Shown in pieces: positions 45,189 through 53,891 of a stretch of DNA of 64,000 bases. The first letter of the stretch is position 1. Every line of letters begins with the position of its first letter. Source of the DNA: Ornithinibacillus californiensis (GTDB lineage: Bacteria; Bacillota; Bacilli; Bacillales; Amphibacillaceae); NCBI RefSeq assembly GCF_001038485.1, contig NZ_LDUE01000055.1:124001-188000 (forward strand), written 5' to 3'. Below the pieces are notes generated by a model, which worked only from the letters and a program-made list of their open reading frames with translations, ran no database searches and had not been told where the DNA came from. A program made the translations under genes and the position numbers.

Positions 45189-45773
45189 CTAATTATTTGG
45201 CTCTTCCATTTGATTAAAGCGATCAAAAAATAAATCCGCTTCATCTTCAAACTCATCCACATCGAAATTATCTGGTAGCGGTGGAAGCTCTTCTAACGAA
45301 GTTAAACCGAAGTAGGTTAAAAAATCTTTACTTGTTCCAAACAATACTGGTCGTCCCACTCCTTCTTTACGACCAACCTCTTCAATTAAAGATCTTGCAA
45401 TTAATGTCTGGACAGGACGATCACTCTTTACCCCACGTATTTCATCAATCTCCGAACGAGTGATTGGTTGTCGATAAGCGATGATCGCCAAAGTTTCTAA
45501 TGCGGCCTGAGACATACGGCTTGATTGTGGAGCTTCGACTAATCGTTTGTAATATTCGCTGTGCTCTGGTTTAGTGGTAAGATGATAAACATTTTGGGAT
45601 TCCATAATCATAATTCCCCTACTAGCGTGTTCATAATCATATTTTAATTCTTCAATTAAATGCTCAATCGCTTTTTCAGAGACTTCCATTATTTTGGCAA
45701 GTTCCTTTATGGTAATACCTTCATCCCCACATGCAAATAGGAGACCTTCTAAAATAGCTTTTACATTTTTCAT
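45189..45773 (-). CDS. scpB: ScpB, condensin accessory protein
   Basis: 194 residues from the ATG at 45771-45773, two nt after the scpA stop. Two winged-helix domains (about 1-80 and 85-165) include ALETLAIIAYRQPITRSEIDEIRGV, the family signature. ScpB binds ScpA, which bridges the SMC heads; the complex organises and separates chromosomes. The acidic C-terminal tail (FDVDEFEDEADLFFDRF) is common. Confidence 0.96.
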   Translation of the reverse strand: MKNVKAILEGLLFACGDEGITIKELAKIMEVSEKAIEHLIEELKYDYEHASRGIMIMESQNVYHLTTKPEHSEYYKRLVEAPQSSRMSQAALETLAIIAYRQPITRSEIDEIRGVKSDRPVQTLIARSLIEEVGRKEGVGRPVLFGTSKDFLTYFGLTSLEELPPLPDNFDVDEFEDEADLFFDRFNQMEEPNN

Positions 45774-45774
45774 T

Positions 45775-46518
45775 CTATATTTCATCCCCTGCATAATATA
45801 CATATAATGTATCTAAGTGTTTGGTCTGTTTACAAGTTACCTGATTAACTTTCATCAACTCAAGTATTGCCATAAAGGTTACAACAATATGAGATTTAGT
45901 ACGTTGCGTAAACAATTCATCAAATGTAACACCATTACGATTTGATCGTTTGACGATATTCAATACCTCTTCCATACGTTGTTCAATAGGAATCTCAGCC
46001 TTTTGAATTCTAGTGTCAAGCGGTTCCTTCCATTTCTTTCTTTCTAACATTTTCCCAAATGCACCAAGCATATCATATATAGAAATATCACCTTGAACAA
46101 CTGTCTTTTCTATGTTTAGATTGTCAAATATCACTGGGGCTCTAGTAAATGTTTGATGTGCTTCAATTTCTTTTTCTTTAAAGGTTTCTGCAGCATCCTT
46201 AAATTTTCTATATTCAATTAATCGTTGCATCAATTCTTCTCGGGGGTCTTCCATATATTCTTCATCGACTTCTTCAATTTCTTGTTTAGGAAGTAACATT
46301 TGACTTTTGATTGCTAAAAGGGTCGCAGCCATGACTAGGTATTCACTAGCAATATTAAGTTCAAGATGTTGCATCGCATGAATATAGTTCATGTATTGCT
46401 CAGTTATTTGGGCCACAGGGATGTCATAAATATCAATCTCGTAATGATTGATCAGGTGTAACAATAAATCAAGTGGTCCTTCAAATGTATCTAATTTTAC
46501 TTGATATACTTGTTCCAT
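45775..46518 (-). CDS. scpA: ScpA, kleisin subunit of SMC condensin
   Basis: 247 residues. The N-terminal FEGPLDLLLHLI (about 13-24) binds the SMC neck, and the C-terminal winged helix (about 170-247) binds the SMC head cap. It is translated with scpB. The upstream 150 bp also serve the divergent small YjcZ-like gene. Confidence 0.96.
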   Translation of the reverse strand: MEQVYQVKLDTFEGPLDLLLHLINHYEIDIYDIPVAQITEQYMNYIHAMQHLELNIASEYLVMAATLLAIKSQMLLPKQEIEEVDEEYMEDPREELMQRLIEYRKFKDAAETFKEKEIEAHQTFTRAPVIFDNLNIEKTVVQGDISIYDMLGAFGKMLERKKWKEPLDTRIQKAEIPIEQRMEEVLNIVKRSNRNGVTFDELFTQRTKSHIVVTFMAILELMKVNQVTCKQTKHLDTLYVYYAGDEI

Positions 46519-46676
46519 ACTTGTCGCCCTTTCCCGAAAAAATAACAGCTCGAAATTAATTTTATACGAACTTGTTTGAAACGCCTATACACAGGGGTGG
46601 GTATTTACATAAGTTATTAACGTAAGATAAATGTTCCCCAAAACATTTATTAAAGTTTAAAAAAGGAGGAATTTTA

Positions 46677-46766
46677 ATGGGTGGAGGATATAATAACAGC
46701 GGAGGCTTTGCTCTAATCGTAGTATTGTTCATTCTTTTAATTATCGTTGGTGCTGCTTGGTTATAA
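46677..46766 (+). CDS. YjcZ/SscA-like small sporulation protein, 29 residues
   Basis: A tiny gene: Met, then a Gly/Asn/Ser-rich head (GGGYNNSGG) and one membrane helix ending in a Trp (GFALIVVLFILLIIVGAAWL). This is the layout of YjcZ-family sporulation proteins such as SscA, which affects spore coat or assembly in B. subtilis. AAGGAGG lies 8 nt before the ATG, and a strong terminator follows, so it is a true gene. It is divergent from scpA. Confidence 0.8.
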   Translation: MGGGYNNSGGFALIVVLFILLIIVGAAWL

Positions 46767-46797
46767 GAGCATAAGCTACGACTATTAAAGTTAACAA

Positions 46798-46830
46798 AAA
46801 TCAGCCCTATTTAAATAGTAGGGCTGATTT
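46798..46830. terminator. Bidirectional terminator
   Basis: Perfect 12-bp stem AAATCAGCCCTA (46798-46809) / TAGGGCTGATTT (46819-46830). It is followed by TTTTG on plus and by TTGTTAAC on minus. It serves the YjcZ-like gene (+) and ribT (-). Confidence 0.85.
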
Positions 46831-46873
46831 TTTTGTCTAGGAAGCTCTTCATTTCTATTCTAAGAAATTTCAC

Positions 46874-47230
46874 CTAGTCTTCTTCCCCAATGCAATGTTC
46901 AAAATAACGTTCTACCTGCTCAACAGGTTTTAACTCATAATTGGATTCATAAAGGCTTGCAACTTCTTGAATCATTTTCTTACCAATGCCAACATTTCTG
47001 TGTGAAGGATTTACGGAGATATGTTGAATAATTGCTTGTTCACCATCAACTCGTAATCCGATTGCACCAATAATGTCATCATCTTCTTTCCATAGATAAA
47101 GATGCCAGTTTGGATTCGTCTCATACTCTTTAATCGTAGCCTGTAACTTTTTTACATCTTTTTCTTCGGGCATGAATGACAATAAACCCATTGCAATCTT
47201 TTCCGAATTTTTCTTATATCGGTTTAACAT
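46874..47230 (-). CDS. ribT: RibT, GNAT acetyltransferase of the riboflavin locus, here without rib genes
   Basis: 118 residues. The GNAT fold is marked by HISVNPSHRNVGIGKKMI (acetyl-CoA loop, about 70-87). The N-terminal YKKNSEKIAMGLLSFMPEEKD closely recalls B. subtilis RibT, which ends the ribDEAHT operon near scpAB. No ribD, ribE, ribBA or ribH and no FMN riboswitch lie in the window, so it stands alone. GAGGGG precedes the ATG. Substrate unknown. Confidence 0.88.
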   Translation of the reverse strand: MLNRYKKNSEKIAMGLLSFMPEEKDVKKLQATIKEYETNPNWHLYLWKEDDDIIGAIGLRVDGEQAIIQHISVNPSHRNVGIGKKMIQEVASLYESNYELKPVEQVERYFEHCIGEED

Positions 47231-47328
47231 AGATACCCCTCACTATGTATATAACTTTTGATCTAGTAGTTGTTCATTTCAATTGGAGTTCGTTATATAT
47301 ATTGACCTATTAATCTATATTTGTCAAT

Positions 47329-47433
47329 TTAAAAAACAAATAGAATCCAATAGGCAAATCCCCAAATAATACCTAGCACGAGTAAAATTATAAATAGTAG
47401 GATATTTTTCTTACGTTGGTTCAAATTACTCAT
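47329..47433 (-). CDS. Possible 34-residue membrane peptide
   Basis: An open frame of 35 codons (ATG at 47431-47433) gives a basic polar head (SNLNQRKKN) followed by one strong membrane helix with Trp and Tyr near its end. The pattern is that of a real small membrane protein; however the AAAGG upstream is almost adjacent to the ATG, so initiation is uncertain. It lies alone between the M50-like gene and ribT. No family recognised. Confidence 0.4.
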   Translation of the reverse strand: MSNLNQRKKNILLFIILLVLGIIWGFAYWILFVF

Positions 47434-47459
47434 CCTTTTACCATTATTGCCAATTTTTA

Positions 47460-47921
47460 CTAACTAGTATACATTTTTTTAACAATTTCACGAATTATAA
47501 TATAGCCATCCGATTCTTGCTTCCCAATCTTAAAAGGAATACAATTTATTACAAATAACCACCCATTATATAGCATGAATACTAGTGTGTATGCATTCGG
47601 TATGCTTTGATAGATGAGGTAAGAGATGAATACAATTATTGCATTTAGGAGAGGTCCCCATAATGTTATACAGACTATTTCGGATGATCTATATGGAATG
47701 GTTCGATTACTTACTGTTAATCCAGTTGTAAAAAACAACCACCCTATCTGAATGTCTATATGCTTATAATACAGTTTATAAACCTTTTTTCCTCTACCTA
47801 ATAATATAGTTATCTTATCTGCTTTTACAAACACTGCACCAAGCATGTGGCCTAACTCATGAAATAGGTTGCTAATTGGTGCAACGAAAAGTACAAGGTA
47901 CAATAATAAAACTGTATTCAT
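47460..47921 (-). CDS. M50-like membrane metalloprotease homologue
   Basis: 153 residues with about four membrane helices. The first helix region holds HELGH (H21, E22, H25), the zinc site of site-2 proteases, and a later IPFKIGKQESDGYI has the Asp-Gly that usually provides the third ligand. It is smaller than known site-2 proteases (SpoIVFB, RasP) and has no PDZ or CBS domain. It follows ppiB by 21 nt with a weak ribosome-binding site, so may be translated at a low level from the ppiB transcript. Substrate unknown. Confidence 0.7.
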   Translation of the reverse strand: MNTVLLLYLVLFVAPISNLFHELGHMLGAVFVKADKITILLGRGKKVYKLYYKHIDIQIGWLFFTTGLTVSNRTIPYRSSEIVCITLWGPLLNAIIVFISYLIYQSIPNAYTLVFMLYNGWLFVINCIPFKIGKQESDGYIIIREIVKKMYTS

Positions 47922-47942
47922 CTGACTGTACCATCAATTCTC

Positions 47943-48380
47943 TTATTCAGAAAGAACCTTCACTTCTTTCATTACATCACCATTGCGCATTGCTTTTGCG
48001 TGTTCTATTCCGGAAGTAACCTGACCGAAAACTGTATGTACGCCATTCAGATGCGGCTGAGGTTCATGAACAATAAAGAATTGAGAACCACCAGTATCCC
48101 TACCTGCATGGGCCATCGATAGTGATCCTTCTACATGCTTATGTGGGTTATTATCTGTTTCACATTTAATGGTGTAACCAGGCCCACCAGTACCATTCCC
48201 TACTGGACATCCACCTTGACTAACAAATCCAGGAATTACACGGTGAAATGTTAAACCATTATAAAATCCTTCGTTAATTAATTTCTCAAAGTTCGCCACT
48301 GTTCCTGGTGCTTCATTTGGATACAATTCAAATTCTATTTTATTCCCATTTTCCATTAGAATATAGCCTTTTTTAGCCAT
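47943..48380 (-). CDS. ppiB: Peptidyl-prolyl cis-trans isomerase, cyclophilin type
   Basis: 145 residues, the compact bacterial cyclophilin. [13 protein letters not shown] (about 48-60) and GGSQFFIV (about 97-104) hold the catalytic Arg and substrate pocket. Cytoplasmic, no signal peptide. It helps folding at proline bonds. GGAGATG precedes the ATG. B. subtilis has ppiB in the same area near the rib operon. Confidence 0.96.
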   Translation of the reverse strand: MAKKGYILMENGNKIEFELYPNEAPGTVANFEKLINEGFYNGLTFHRVIPGFVSQGGCPVGNGTGGPGYTIKCETDNNPHKHVEGSLSMAHAGRDTGGSQFFIVHEPQPHLNGVHTVFGQVTSGIEHAKAMRNGDVMKEVKVLSE

Positions 48381-48535
48381 TTAATTCATCTCCTATCATT
48401 TCAAAAACAAATTCATATCCTACATATCATAACATTTCTACACATCAATTTAAAGTTTATGGTCCTTTTGTATCAATATTATTGGCTTAAAAAGTATACA
48501 AAAACTAGAATAGTAACACCCTATCATAGTCCTGT

Positions 48536-49843
48536 TTATTCATAAGATAAATCATGACTTATAATATCTTCATACGTTTCTCTTCTTATTACTAGCTTAT
48601 CGATTCCATCTTCAACGAACACGACAGCAGCTCTTTGTATTCTGTTGTAGTTGCTAGCCATGGAATATCCATATGCCCCGGTGGAAAGGATGGCAAGGAT
48701 ATCACCACTTGTCACTTTAGGGATAGGTAAATCCCATATCAACATATCACCAGATTCACAACACTTCCCCGCTACTGAAGCAACCGTTTCTTTCGGCTCA
48801 TTAGCTCTATTTGCTAGCACTCCATGATATTTGGCTTGATATAATGCAGGGCGAATATTATCCGTCATTCCCCCGTCCACAGAAATGTAGTCACGGACAC
48901 CCGGAATATGTTTTTTCGACCCTACAGTATACAATGTCACTCCTGCATCACCAACAATAGACCTTCCAGGTTCTATCCAAATCTCTGGAATCGGGATGTT
49001 TAAATTAGAACTGTGCTCTTGTACAGTTTCAACCAGTCTTTCTACATATTCATGTAGCGGAATAGGTTGGTCATCCTTGGTATATCGAATACCAAATCCA
49101 CCACCTAAATTTAACACTTCTGGTATGTAGCCAAAATCATTTTTCCAATCCGCTAGCTTATTAAATAAAATATTTGTTGCACTTACAAATCTGTCTGTAT
49201 CAAATATTTGTGACCCAATATGGCAATGTAATCCTCTAAAGTTAACGAAAGGACTCTCATTCAGTAAATTAAATGCTTCATCTGCTTGTCCGTTATGTAG
49301 ATCAAAACCAAACTTCGAGTCTTCATTTCCTGTCATTATATACTGATGTGTATTTGATTTTATTCCAGGTGTTACACGGATAATTACGTCGATAGTCTTT
49401 TTATGCTCCTGAAGAATACGAGTTAATAACTCGATCTCATAGAAATTGTCTACTACAATACAACCAATATTATGCTCGATAGCCATTTCAAGTTCACGAG
49501 GACTTTTGTTATTACCGTGCAGATGGATTTTAGCCGGTGCAATACCTGCTTGTAATGCTGTGTAGAGTTCACCTTCTGAAACAACGTCAACAGACAGTCC
49601 CTCTTGTTTAATAACCTGTAATATTGCAATGGAAGAAAAGGCTTTACTAGCGTAAGCAACTTGAGCTTGTACCCCTAACTTGTTAAAGGTTTCAACAAAA
49701 GCCCTACATCGCTCTCGGATTATTGAAACGTCATAAACATACAGTGGTGTTCCGTATTTTTCAGCTAGTTCTACGGTGTCTAACCCACCTATTTCTAAAT
49801 GACCTAATTGATTTATTTGATATGGATAATGATCCAAATTCAT
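48536..49843 (-). CDS. lysA: Diaminopimelate decarboxylase
   Basis: 435 residues from the ATG at 49841-49843; an earlier GTG falls within the AGGTGAG ribosome-binding site. A PLP enzyme: the lysine that holds the cofactor is K67 in VAYASKAFSS, HCHIGSQIFD and GGGFGIRY form the phosphate site, and CESGDML carries the dimer-crossing cysteine. It makes lysine from meso-DAP, the last step of the pathway. In B. subtilis lysA is likewise beside spoVAF. Confidence 0.96.
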   Translation of the reverse strand: MNLDHYPYQINQLGHLEIGGLDTVELAEKYGTPLYVYDVSIIRERCRAFVETFNKLGVQAQVAYASKAFSSIAILQVIKQEGLSVDVVSEGELYTALQAGIAPAKIHLHGNNKSPRELEMAIEHNIGCIVVDNFYEIELLTRILQEHKKTIDVIIRVTPGIKSNTHQYIMTGNEDSKFGFDLHNGQADEAFNLLNESPFVNFRGLHCHIGSQIFDTDRFVSATNILFNKLADWKNDFGYIPEVLNLGGGFGIRYTKDDQPIPLHEYVERLVETVQEHSSNLNIPIPEIWIEPGRSIVGDAGVTLYTVGSKKHIPGVRDYISVDGGMTDNIRPALYQAKYHGVLANRANEPKETVASVAGKCCESGDMLIWDLPIPKVTSGDILAILSTGAYGYSMASNYNRIQRAAVVFVEDGIDKLVIRRETYEDIISHDLSYE

Positions 49844-49922
49844 AATTCTCACCTATTCATAAGTTATATTTAAGTAAAAGCCACTAATCATATAAAAAAT
49901 TTATCATAATCCTTAAAAAAAC

Positions 49923-49968
49923 AAAAGGAATAAAACCCCCTCCTATTATGGAGAAGTCCTATTCCTTT
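49923..49968 (-). terminator. Terminator after spoVAF
   Basis: AAAGGAATA (about 49924-49932) / TATTCCTTT (about 49960-49968) with a partly paired middle (CTCCT/GGAG). On the minus strand it is followed by TGTTTTTTTAAG. It separates the spoVA unit from lysA. Confidence 0.65.
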
Positions 49969-49974
49969 AAAAGT

Positions 49975-51441
49975 CTATTTTTCAACTGGTTGACGATAAA
50001 TATTTTTCGGGTGTACAATGCTTGGCCTGGTGTTTGCAAATGGTGTAGGCACCCTGATTAAAGTAGTTAACATAGCTTTTGGATTAAATGGAATTAACGG
50101 CCACATGTAAGGTGTGCGCATCGATCTCAGACTGACTAAGAATAAGATAAATAAGGTAGAACTTATTACGTAACCGTATATTCCAAAGAATGCTGTAGCC
50201 AGTAATAAAACAACCGTAGCAACCTTATTTGCAACACTGAGTTCATAACTTGGAGTTACATATGATCCAATTGCACTTACAGATATATAGAGTATTACTT
50301 CCGGACTTAGTAACCCAACGTCAATAGCGATTTGTCCAATTAGCACTGCAGCTATTAACCCCATTGCTGTAGATAATGCTGTCGGTGTATGAATCGCGGC
50401 CATCCTTAGAAACTCAATTCCAATCACACCCAATATGAGTTGAATAACAATTGGAATATTGCCTTCTTCATTTGGACCGATAAATGAGAATTCTTTCGGT
50501 AATAGTGTGGGGTCCATAACAAACATTAGCCAAGTCGGCAATAAAAATATCGATAAGAATATTGCCAAGAAACGAATCCACCGGATAAAGGTTCCAATTA
50601 ACGGTGCTTGGCGATGCTCTTCAGCATGTTGTGAGTGGTGAAAGAAAGTAGTTGGAACAATGATAACACTAGGTGAAGTATCAACTGTTAGGAGTACATG
50701 CCCTTCTAGTAGATGATTGGCTGCAACATCAGGCCTCTCTGTAAACCGAACTAATGGATACGGATTCCATTTACGTTCAACAAGATATTCTTCTAAGGAT
50801 TTCTCTGCCATAGTAATACCATCAATATCGATTTTTTCAATCTTTTTTCTAATTAATTCTACTAACCCATCATCGGCAATGTCCTTTATATAAGATAGAC
50901 AAACATCCGTCTTAGAACGTTCTCCAACCTTTAACATTTCATTCCGAAGACGTTCATCACGAATTCTTCGTCTTGTTAAAGCTGTATTTTCAATAATATT
51001 CTCAGTAAATCCATCTCTTGAACCACGAATTACCCTCTCTGTGTCAGGCTCTTGCGGAGAACGTCCCGGATAACTTCGCACATCAACCGCATAAGCAAAT
51101 CGCTCTCCATCAATAAATAACACAATTAACCCAGATAGAATTTGATCGACAGACTCATCTAACGTCTTAATATCAGTGACTTGTTGGTGAAGTAATCGAT
51201 TTTTTATAATCTCAGCAACTTTTTTACGTTCTTTTTCCTTTTCATTTAAATTAACTAGTTCTTCAATTATATCCTGGATAATTACACTGTCGATTAAACC
51301 TGTTACATAATACAATTGAACCTCTGTTTTAAGAATCGTGATTGTTCGGAATCCTACATCAAAAGAAGTACCGACACCAACTCTTTCTTTTAAGTATCGA
51401 GCATTTTCTTTGATAATTGCTGAAACGGGGTGTTGAGTCAA
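49975..51441 (-). CDS. spoVAF: SpoVAF, spore germination membrane protein
   Basis: 488 residues. Like GerAA-type proteins it has a large N-terminal soluble domain (about 1-280, with GRSPQEPDTERVIRGSRDGFTENI typical of the family) and five membrane helices (about 285-460). SpoVAF is found in spore inner membranes; recent work links it with FigP/YqhR to ion flow in germination. The start is TTG with GGAGG upstream. It is the last gene of the spoVA unit, 16 nt after spoVAB. Confidence 0.93.
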   Translation of the reverse strand: MTQHPVSAIIKENARYLKERVGVGTSFDVGFRTITILKTEVQLYYVTGLIDSVIIQDIIEELVNLNEKEKERKKVAEIIKNRLLHQQVTDIKTLDESVDQILSGLIVLFIDGERFAYAVDVRSYPGRSPQEPDTERVIRGSRDGFTENIIENTALTRRRIRDERLRNEMLKVGERSKTDVCLSYIKDIADDGLVELIRKKIEKIDIDGITMAEKSLEEYLVERKWNPYPLVRFTERPDVAANHLLEGHVLLTVDTSPSVIIVPTTFFHHSQHAEEHRQAPLIGTFIRWIRFLAIFLSIFLLPTWLMFVMDPTLLPKEFSFIGPNEEGNIPIVIQLILGVIGIEFLRMAAIHTPTALSTAMGLIAAVLIGQIAIDVGLLSPEVILYISVSAIGSYVTPSYELSVANKVATVVLLLATAFFGIYGYVISSTLFILFLVSLRSMRTPYMWPLIPFNPKAMLTTLIRVPTPFANTRPSIVHPKNIYRQPVEK

Positions 51442-51457
51442 TATTAGTCCTCCATTC

Positions 51458-51886
51458 TTAACGTACTAAAATAATCCACTGAAATAACGATCCAACTATT
51501 TTCCCTAGAACTATCGCCATCATAAGGGTAATTAATTTGTTCTCAAGTCTTATACGTTTTGATAATAATGGGAATACATTCAGAACTTCTGTCAAAGCAG
51601 CTGCAAGCATTCCATTAAAGATCCCGTGAAACGCACCCCAGATAATTAGTAAAATAATAGGATGGTTCCAACTTACATTTGCGAATGAAAGATAAGTACC
51701 CATAAGTGTTCCTAAAACAACACACCCAGTGTAAACCTTTACTAAATGTAATGTTTTAGTTAATTGTATTAACCTTGGAATGATTCCAAGTACAGTAAGA
51801 AATGCAACAAAACCACAACCAACAGCAAGCCCCCCAGAAAAGCCTACGACTATTTGTACGGCATTAATTAGGAAGGTTAGGATCAT
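51458..51886 (-). CDS. spoVAB: SpoVAB, stage V sporulation membrane protein
   Basis: 142 residues, four to five membrane helices, matching SpoVAB (SGGLAVGCGFVAFLTVLGIIPRLIQLT near the start). Exact role in DPA uptake unknown. It overlaps spoVAA by 23 nt. The next gene is spoVAF, so spoVAC, spoVAD and spoVAE are missing at this locus. Confidence 0.92.
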   Translation of the reverse strand: MILTFLINAVQIVVGFSGGLAVGCGFVAFLTVLGIIPRLIQLTKTLHLVKVYTGCVVLGTLMGTYLSFANVSWNHPIILLIIWGAFHGIFNGMLAAALTEVLNVFPLLSKRIRLENKLITLMMAIVLGKIVGSLFQWIILVR

Positions 51887-52484
51887 TTAGCTTATTCTCG
51901 TGAAAGTTAACATAATCGTCAAGAGATTTCTGATATTTGTAGATTTCTACTTCTAAGGGGCTGGGTTCCTCATTAAACCTCTTCTTAAACCAATGGTTAA
52001 AAAATAGAATCATGCCTACTCCAAGCCCAAGTGAATAAGGGACTTGTATCCATAAAGGATATTCATTTTCCTCACCTGTCAACAAGAAGTGTAGTTTTTG
52101 TTGAACTGCTTGCATACTAACATCATAGTGAAAGTTAATAATAGTCATCGCTGTACCGATGAACAACAGTAGCCAAACTAGAGCCACAATAAATATATTT
52201 GGTGACTTTCTGTATTTGTTTATACGTATAATTGTCTGTTCTGGCCCTATTAGTTGGATCTCTAAGTTTGGATAGTTCTCAGTTAAATGCTTTATGATTA
52301 AGAAGCTATCAATAATTACGATTTCCTTATCCTCTTCTGTAATACGATAAATTCTTATTTTCTCTAATTCATTTATGACAGAACGTGAATTACATGATAT
52401 AAATGCTACATCCTTCAGTCGTACCTCCATTGGATTTCTTATTTCTAAATTCTTTTTCATTCGTAAATAAACAATTCCATCCAT
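51864..52484 (-). CDS. spoVAA: SpoVAA, stage V sporulation protein AA
   Basis: 206 residues. A soluble N-terminal part (about 1-85; YLRMKKNLEIR then VRLKDVAFIS) precedes two membrane helices (about 95-115 and 150-170). It is the first gene of the spoVA unit; a GAGGTG lies 7 nt before the ATG. A SigG-like promoter lies just upstream. A competing ATG 4 nt earlier is in another frame and gives no known protein. Confidence 0.9.
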   Translation of the reverse strand: MDGIVYLRMKKNLEIRNPMEVRLKDVAFISCNSRSVINELEKIRIYRITEEDKEIVIIDSFLIIKHLTENYPNLEIQLIGPEQTIIRINKYRKSPNIFIVALVWLLLFIGTAMTIINFHYDVSMQAVQQKLHFLLTGEENEYPLWIQVPYSLGLGVGMILFFNHWFKKRFNEEPSPLEVEIYKYQKSLDDYVNFHENKLNDPNLPN

Positions 52485-52521
52485 TCATTTTCACCTCAGG
52501 GGAATCATTATCGATACTTGT

Positions 52522-52551
52522 TAGTATTTGTTTAAAATGAAATATTATTAA
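52522..52551 (-). promoter_or_regulatory. SigG-like promoter of the spoVA unit
   Basis: On the minus strand TTAATA (52546-52551), 17-nt spacer, AATACTA (52522-52528), close to the SigG consensus (TGAATA and CATACTA). It is about 40 bp before spoVAA, which is forespore-expressed in B. subtilis. Confidence 0.5.
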
Positions 52552-52650
52552 CTTAGAAGTTAAATCTATTGTTTTTTCACTAAACATATTTGCGTCATCC
52601 TCACCTAATACCGAACCAAACAGAGGAATCACTAAAGTTACTCCAAGAAA

Positions 52651-52685
52651 AAAGCTGAAGTAGGGTTTCTCCCTACTTCAGCTTT
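52651..52685 (-). terminator. Terminator after sigF
   Basis: Perfect 15-bp stem AAAGCTGAAGTAGGG (52651-52665) / its complement (52671-52685), 5-nt loop. On the minus strand it is followed by TTTCTTGG. It overlaps the sigF stop and separates the spoIIA operon from spoVA. Confidence 0.9.
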
Positions 52686-53436
52686 ATGGATCCATTTTGT
52701 TTTTCATATCAAACAATATCTTCTTTTCTAGTCGGGATACTTGAACTTGAGATATACCGAGTCTTTCCGCGACCTCCGACTGAGTTTTGTCCTTATAATA
52801 ACGTAAAAATAAAATTAGTCGTTCCCGTTCACTTAGACCTCGAATTGCTTCTTCTAAGGATAATTTATCAAACCAATTCGAATCTTGATCTGCTATTTGA
52901 TCTAGTAATGTAATAGGGTCTCCATCATTTTCAAAAACTGTTTCATGTATGGAATGAGGAGCCTTTGATGCCTCTTGTGCATGAACAACTTCTTCTGGAC
53001 TAATCTCTAATGCGTCAGCTATTTCATTAATGGTAGGAGATCGTCCATATTGTTTCGTTAGTTCATCTTTTTTCTTACGAATCTTATTTCCAATTTCCTT
53101 TAGTGAACGACTAACCTTCACACTTCCATCATCACGAAGAAATCGCTGGATTTCTCCAATAATCATAGGAACCGCATACGTTGAAAAACGCACATCATAG
53201 GATAAATCAAATTTATCAATCGATTTGATTAACCCAATACTTCCTATTTGGAAAAGATCGTCTGGGTCATAACCTCTATTCATGAACCGTTGAACAACCG
53301 ACCAAACCAATCGAATATTTTTCTCAACTAAGAAGTCACGTGCCTCTTTGTCTCCTTGTTGACTTTTCAGAATATAGGCTTTAACCTGTTCATCCGTTAA
53401 TGCTTCATTCCGCTTATCTTGCTTTACATTAACCAT
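52684..53436 (-). CDS. sigF: Sigma-F, first forespore sigma factor
   Basis: 250 residues. Regions 2 (FDLSYDVRFSTYAVPMIIGEIQRFLRDDG), 3 (RSLKEIGNKIRKKKDELTK) and 4 (SQSEVAERLGISQVQVSRLEKKIL) match sporulation sigma factors. I use the second ATG (53434-53436), with better spacing from AGGA. It directs the earliest forespore genes once SpoIIAB lets go of it. Third gene of spoIIAA-spoIIAB-sigF. Confidence 0.97.
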   Translation of the reverse strand: MVNVKQDKRNEALTDEQVKAYILKSQQGDKEARDFLVEKNIRLVWSVVQRFMNRGYDPDDLFQIGSIGLIKSIDKFDLSYDVRFSTYAVPMIIGEIQRFLRDDGSVKVSRSLKEIGNKIRKKKDELTKQYGRSPTINEIADALEISPEEVVHAQEASKAPHSIHETVFENDGDPITLLDQIADQDSNWFDKLSLEEAIRGLSERERLILFLRYYKDKTQSEVAERLGISQVQVSRLEKKILFDMKNKMDP

Positions 53437-53447
53437 AGGCATGCATC

Positions 53448-53891
53448 CTAATTATAAACCGTTTTACTTTTAGTAAGCTGCTTTTTCATATGAACAGAGG
53501 TTCCTTCGCCATGCTTCGAAAATACTTCAACGGAATCCATAAAATTTTCTATAATAGTAAAGCCCATTCCAGAACGTTCTAACTCAGGCTTTGAGGTGTA
53601 TAATGGTTGCCTTGCTTCATCAACATCCTCAATACCGATACCATAGTCCCTAATTGTTAATTCCACTTCTCCATCCTCATGCAAATGGCAGGTAATTGAA
53701 ACCTTATGATCCGGTTCATTATTATAGCCATGAATAATGGCGTTAGTAACCGCCTCGGAAACTACCGTTTTAATTTCAGTCAATTCTTCCATTGTCGGAT
53801 CAAGTTGTGCTACAAAAGCGGCAACCGTTACCCGAGCAAATGATTCATTTTGGCTGACACTTGAAAACTCTACATGCATCTCATTTCTCAT
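53448..53891 (-). CDS. spoIIAB: SpoIIAB, anti-sigma-F factor and SpoIIAA kinase
   Basis: 147 residues. GHKL ATPase fold: [13 protein letters not shown] (N box), DYGIGIEDV (G1) and [13 protein letters not shown] (G2). It holds SigF inactive and phosphorylates SpoIIAA. Its ATG overlaps the spoIIAA stop by 4 nt (ATGA). Confidence 0.97.
   Translation of the reverse strand: MRNEMHVEFSSVSQNESFARVTVAAFVAQLDPTMEELTEIKTVVSEAVTNAIIHGYNNEPDHKVSITCHLHEDGEVELTIRDYGIGIEDVDEARQPLYTSKPELERSGMGFTIIENFMDSVEVFSKHGEGTSVHMKKQLTKSKTVYN

Noticed and set aside
49453-49659. 68-codon frame inside lysA
   Set aside because: A shadow of the lysA reading frame; lysA motifs run through it without break.
52390-52632. 80-codon frame overlapping the spoVAA start
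   Set aside because: It contains the spoVAA ribosome-binding site, lacks one of its own, and resembles no protein; spoVAA in the other frame is well supported.
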